Positions 28,320-31,592 of a DNA stretch of 31,592 nt are shown one piece after another. The stretch's first letter is position 1. Each line of letters begins with the position of its first letter. The notes under the pieces are model-generated. The model saw only the letters and a program-made list of their open reading frames with translations, had not been told where the DNA came from and made no database searches. The position numbers were made by a program, and so were the translations under genes. The stretch comes from Apostichopus parvimensis (taxonomy: Eukaryota > Echinodermata > Holothuroidea > Aspidochirotida > Stichopodidae), in assembly GCA_000934455.1 (NCBI GenBank), contig KN882373.1:175945-207536 (forward strand), in the 5' to 3' direction.

Positions 28320-29831
28320 ATGGAACAGTTAAAGCCGCCAGATGGTTTAAGTTTGGAAGGAAACGTTTCCGTGAATTGGAAAAAATGGATTCAGAGATTT
28401 GAGCTGTATTTGTTAGCTACAGGGAGTCATAAAAAGGACTCTAAGCTCCAAGCCTCATTGTTTCTACATGTGTTAGCAGAAAGTGCACTCGAGGTATATA
28501 ACTCGTTCAAGTTCGAAAAGGAATCGGATAAATTCGATCTGGAAGTGTTGAAAGAAAAGTTTCAGGACTATTGTAGCCCGATAAAAAATATTAAGTATGA
28601 ACGGCACCAATTCTTCTCGCGACAACAACAGGAAAATGAAAGTATTGACCAGTATGTCACGGACCTTCGTAACAAAAGCGCAACTTGCGAGTTCGGAGAT
28701 TTCAAGGATAGCCTGATTCGCGATAGAATTGTGTGTGGTATTCGAAGTGACAGTTTGCGTGAGCGAATGTTACGGGAACCAGACATAAAACTTGACACTG
28801 CGATAAACATGTGTAGAGCGGCGGAAGTGTCTAAAACAGAAGTGAAAAACAGAGATAAACCAAAACAATTCAAATGTAAAAGGTGTGCTACCACACATGG
28901 CCCACGGGAATGTCCGGCATATGGGAAAAACTGTAGTAATTGCAACAAGTTTGGACATTTCGCAAAGTGCTGTCGTTTTGAAAGAAGGGTTAATGTCATT
29001 GAGGACAGCTATACCAGTGAGAGTGAAACGGAACTGTTTTTAGACACAGTGTATACAATTAATGACATTACAACAGGCAATGAATGGCTGGTCGATATGG
29101 CAGTAGGAAAACGAAAAGTTCAGTTCAAAATGGACACGGGAGCACAGGCGAACATTCTGCCTTTCTCCTTCTACAAGAAAGCAGCAAATGGAAAAGCATT
29201 GCACAAAACCAGAGTGAAACTCTCAACATATTCAGGTGAAACACTTCCTGTTTTAGGGAAATGCATGTTGATGTGCAAACATAAGGGACAGAACGTCAAC
29301 ACAGAATTCCTGGTGGTAAATATGAAATCACAACCCATACTGGGATTACAAAGCTGTGAGAAATTTGGATTAATTCAAAGGGTCATGGACATAAGCGACA
29401 AAACACCCGAGGATGAAACCAATTTCAGTCTTTGTTTGGAGGACTATGCAGATGTGTTCTCCGGCATAGGATGTTTACAGGAAGAGCATCACATTGAAGT
29501 GGATCCAGAAGCCATGCCAATTGTCCATCCACCAAGAAAAGTGCCAGTTGCCTTACGGAAACAGCTGCGCAAAGAGCTAGATGTAATGGAAAAGGACAAT
29601 ATCATTGAAAAAGTGGAAAGTCCCACTGACTGGGTCAATTCCCTAGTCATTGTTGAAAAATCAAATGTTAGGTTAAGAATCTGTCTAGATCCTTGGGACC
29701 TTAATAAAGCCATAAAAAGGGAACATTTTCAGTTACCAACAGTGGATGAAATTACCAGTAACCTGACTGGGGCCCAGTTTTTTTTTCTCAGTGCTCGATG
29801 CCAACCAGGGCTTTTGACAAATCCCCCTTGA
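28320..29831 (+). pseudogene. Ty3/Gypsy gag-protease-RT, 5' part of a gag-pol ORF
   Basis: A 503-codon ORF begins with an ATG 30 bases after the PBS. Residues 1-180 are a retrotransposon gag with a WKKWIQRFELYL start and ENESIDQYVTDLR. Residues 185-220 hold two zinc knuckles, the second CSNCNKFGHFAKCC. The aspartic protease active site is DTGAQANILP at 29133. The RT begins with VHPPRKVPVALRKQL and includes RICLDPWDLNKAIKRE. The frame is lost at a run of nine T (29778-29786) just before the first catalytic motif (VLDANQGF), which continues in another frame with a stop. Gag and pol share one frame in this element. Confidence 0.85.
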
Positions 29832-30330
29832 TCAGGAAAGTGCCAAGTTATTCACTTTTAACACACCCTTTGGGAGGAAAAATTTTTAAGGCTGGCATTT
29901 GGCATCCATAGTGCACCAGAGGTATTCCACAAAACGGTTGCCCAACTATTTGAAGGCATAGAAGGTGTACACACGTACATTGATGATATCTTGGTATAGG
30001 GCAAAACACGCACTGAACATAACAATAGATTGCGTCAAGTTCTTGAAAAAGCTAAGGAACACAACCTTAAATTGAACAAAGACAAATGCAAGATAGGTCT
30101 GACTGAAATCAAATACATAGGCCACATTCTAACCAAAGATGGCATGAAGCCAGAACCCGACAAAATTGAGGCTGTCACACAACTCCCAAAACCAGAATCT
30201 AGGAAGGATCTACAAAGGTTCTTAGGTATGATACAGTACTTGGGAAAATTTTTACCAGACCTGTCACAAGAATCAGCACCACCAAGAGTGCTGCTCAGAA
30301 AGGAAATTGAATGGCATTGGGACACATTTG
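29787..30330 (+). pseudogene. Ty3/Gypsy reverse transcriptase core, broken
   Basis: After the T run the frame reads SVLDANQGF, a stop, QIPLDQESAKLFTF and NTPFGRK, another stop near 29887, then LAFGIHSAPEVFHKTVAQ in a further frame. The catalytic motif YIDD is at 29976-29987, followed by a stop where a Trp codon is expected (TAG at 29997-29999). The connection domain reads LNKDKCKIG, IKYIGHILTKDG and DLQRFLGMIQYLGKFLPDL. The frame changes once more near 30310. The element cannot make a full polymerase. Confidence 0.8.
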
Positions 30331-31592
30331 GAACAAGAACAATGTTTTGAAAGACTGAAAGAACTCGCCACAAAGGCACCAGTACTTCGATATTTTCATA
30401 TTGATAAACCTGTGAAAATTTCAGTACATGCTTCTCAGAAGGGACTGGGAGCGGTGTTGTTACAAGAGGAACATCCAGTGGCTTATGCGTCAAGGTCATT
30501 GACCCCAACTCAACAGGGGTATGCACAAATTGAAAAAGAAATGCTTGCCATCGTGTACGGGTGTGAAAAATTCCACCAATATATCTATGGCAAAGAGGTT
30601 CTGGTTGAATCTGACCATAAGCCCCTTGAGGCTATAGTGAGAAAACCTCTTGTATCAGCACCTCCCAGAATTCAAAGATTGTTGATGCGGGTTCAACGTT
30701 ATAATCTCAAGGTTGAATACAAACCAGGTAAAGAGATGTACATTGCTGATACTCTCTCCAGGGCCTATTTAGAGGTAGATCAGACACATGATGAATTTGA
30801 CAAAGAAATTGAACTTGTAGTCCACACATTGGTGACCAACTTGCCAATGACAGTTCAAAAGAAAAATCAGTTTATTGATGAAACTAGAAAAGATCTGATC
30901 CTCCAAAAACTCAAAGAGGTCACTGAGGAAGGGTGGCCAGCAAGTAAATCAGCTCTGCCTGATGAGATAAAAGAGTATTGGGATTACAAAGAAGAAATAC
31001 ATATCGCTGAAGATATGCTATTTAAGGGTGAAAAACTCATTGTTCCCACCTCCCTCAGAAACGAAACATTGGTCAAAATTCATGTAGGTCACCAGGGGAT
31101 AGAAAGGTGCAAAAGAAGGGGAAGGGAAGTAGTATTTTGGCCCAGAATGATGAGTCAAATTGTTGACATGGTTTCAAAATGTTCTACATGTTTGATGTAC
31201 CAAAACGCAAATGCCAAAGAACCCCTTCAGCCTCACCCAATACCAAATAGGCCATGGGAGACGGTAGGAACTGATTTGTTTTACCTGGAAAACAAAACAT
31301 TCTTGTTAGTAGTAGACTATTATTCAAAGTTTGTAGAAGTCTCTGAGTTAAGACAGACAACTAGTGAAGGTGTAGTCAATAGCCTAAAGGCTATATTTGC
31401 CAGACATGGAATACCGGACAAAGTGGTGTCGGACAATGGGCCACAATTTTCAAGTCAGGTGTTCAAGCGTTTTGCACAAGTCTGGCAGTTCAATCATGCA
31501 ACCTCTAGTCCTACTTATCCACAATCAAATGGGATGGCAGAAAGAGCCATACAGACAATCAAGAAATTGCTCAAAAAAGCAAAAACTGACCA
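30331..31592 (+). pseudogene. Ty3/Gypsy RNase H and integrase (open to window edge)
   Basis: A single open frame from about 30316 runs to the end of the window. RNase H shows SVHASQKGLGAVLLQ, SRSLTPTQQGYAQIEKEMLA, SDHKPLEAI and EYKPGKEMYIADTLSRA; the usual first catalytic Asp (DAS) is His here. The integrase zinc domain has HVGHQGIERCKRRG and SKCSTC (HHCC). The core has GTDLFY, LLVVDYYSKFVEV, VSDNGPQFSS and NGMAERAIQTIKKLL, giving the DDE residues. Integrase appears intact as far as visible. Confidence 0.85.

Noticed and set aside
28568..28999. Minus-strand ORFs of 143 and 62 codons
   Set aside because: Antisense to the Gypsy gag, which has clear motifs.
1..31592. CRISPR arrays, operons and ribosome-binding sites
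   Set aside because: No regular spaced repeats or operon layout; splice sites and metazoan element families show that the DNA is eukaryotic.

Overview
This window looks like intergenic DNA from an animal genome, most likely a marine deuterostome such as an echinoderm or hemichordate. The lineage is an inference. It rests on the recurring 8-bp palindrome TAGGCCTA, AT-rich spacers with long G/C homopolymers, spliceosomal introns, and the mix of metazoan element families. I see no intact host gene. Almost everything recognisable is a decayed transposable element or a gene carried by one, with frameshifts, stops and nested insertions.

Layout. 1-104: tRNA-like SINE head abutting a complete hammerhead ribozyme. 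1453-1895: 3' fragment of a Tx1/L1-type non-LTR retrotransposon (minus). 3434-8266: broken intron-containing gene on minus, with an N-terminal Cys/His domain, a conserved helical middle and a PIN/FEN1-like nuclease-type C-terminus. 8739-12230: a longer copy of the Tx1-like retrotransposon (minus), ending in a head-to-head fold-back. 12889-13110: KDZ (Zisupton-type) transposase relic. 13819-14130: Cys/His domain relic. 14780-15184: THAP domain on minus. 15927-19958: second copy of the nuclease-like gene (plus), split by a second non-LTR element (16022-18587). The 5' region of that element holds an antisense U2-snRNA-derived segment. 22478-28052: multi-exon THAP/DDE (Kolobok-like) transposase pseudogene, interrupted by a 234-bp non-LTR fragment with a 12-bp target-site duplication. 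28151 to the end: Ty3/Gypsy LTR retrotransposon (short 5' LTR, PBS, gag, protease, RT, RNase H, integrase) with several lesions. Its right end lies outside the window.

How the parts relate. The elements are layered, so relative ages can be read: the Kolobok-like gene is older than the non-LTR fragments in it, and the Gypsy element landed in one of those fragments; the second nuclease-like copy is older than the L1-like element splitting it. The most striking signals are the hammerhead/tRNA composite, the U2-derived block in a retrotransposon 5' region, and the two copies of the poorly characterised nuclease-like family. All protein identities come from recognising motifs by eye; no database search was run.
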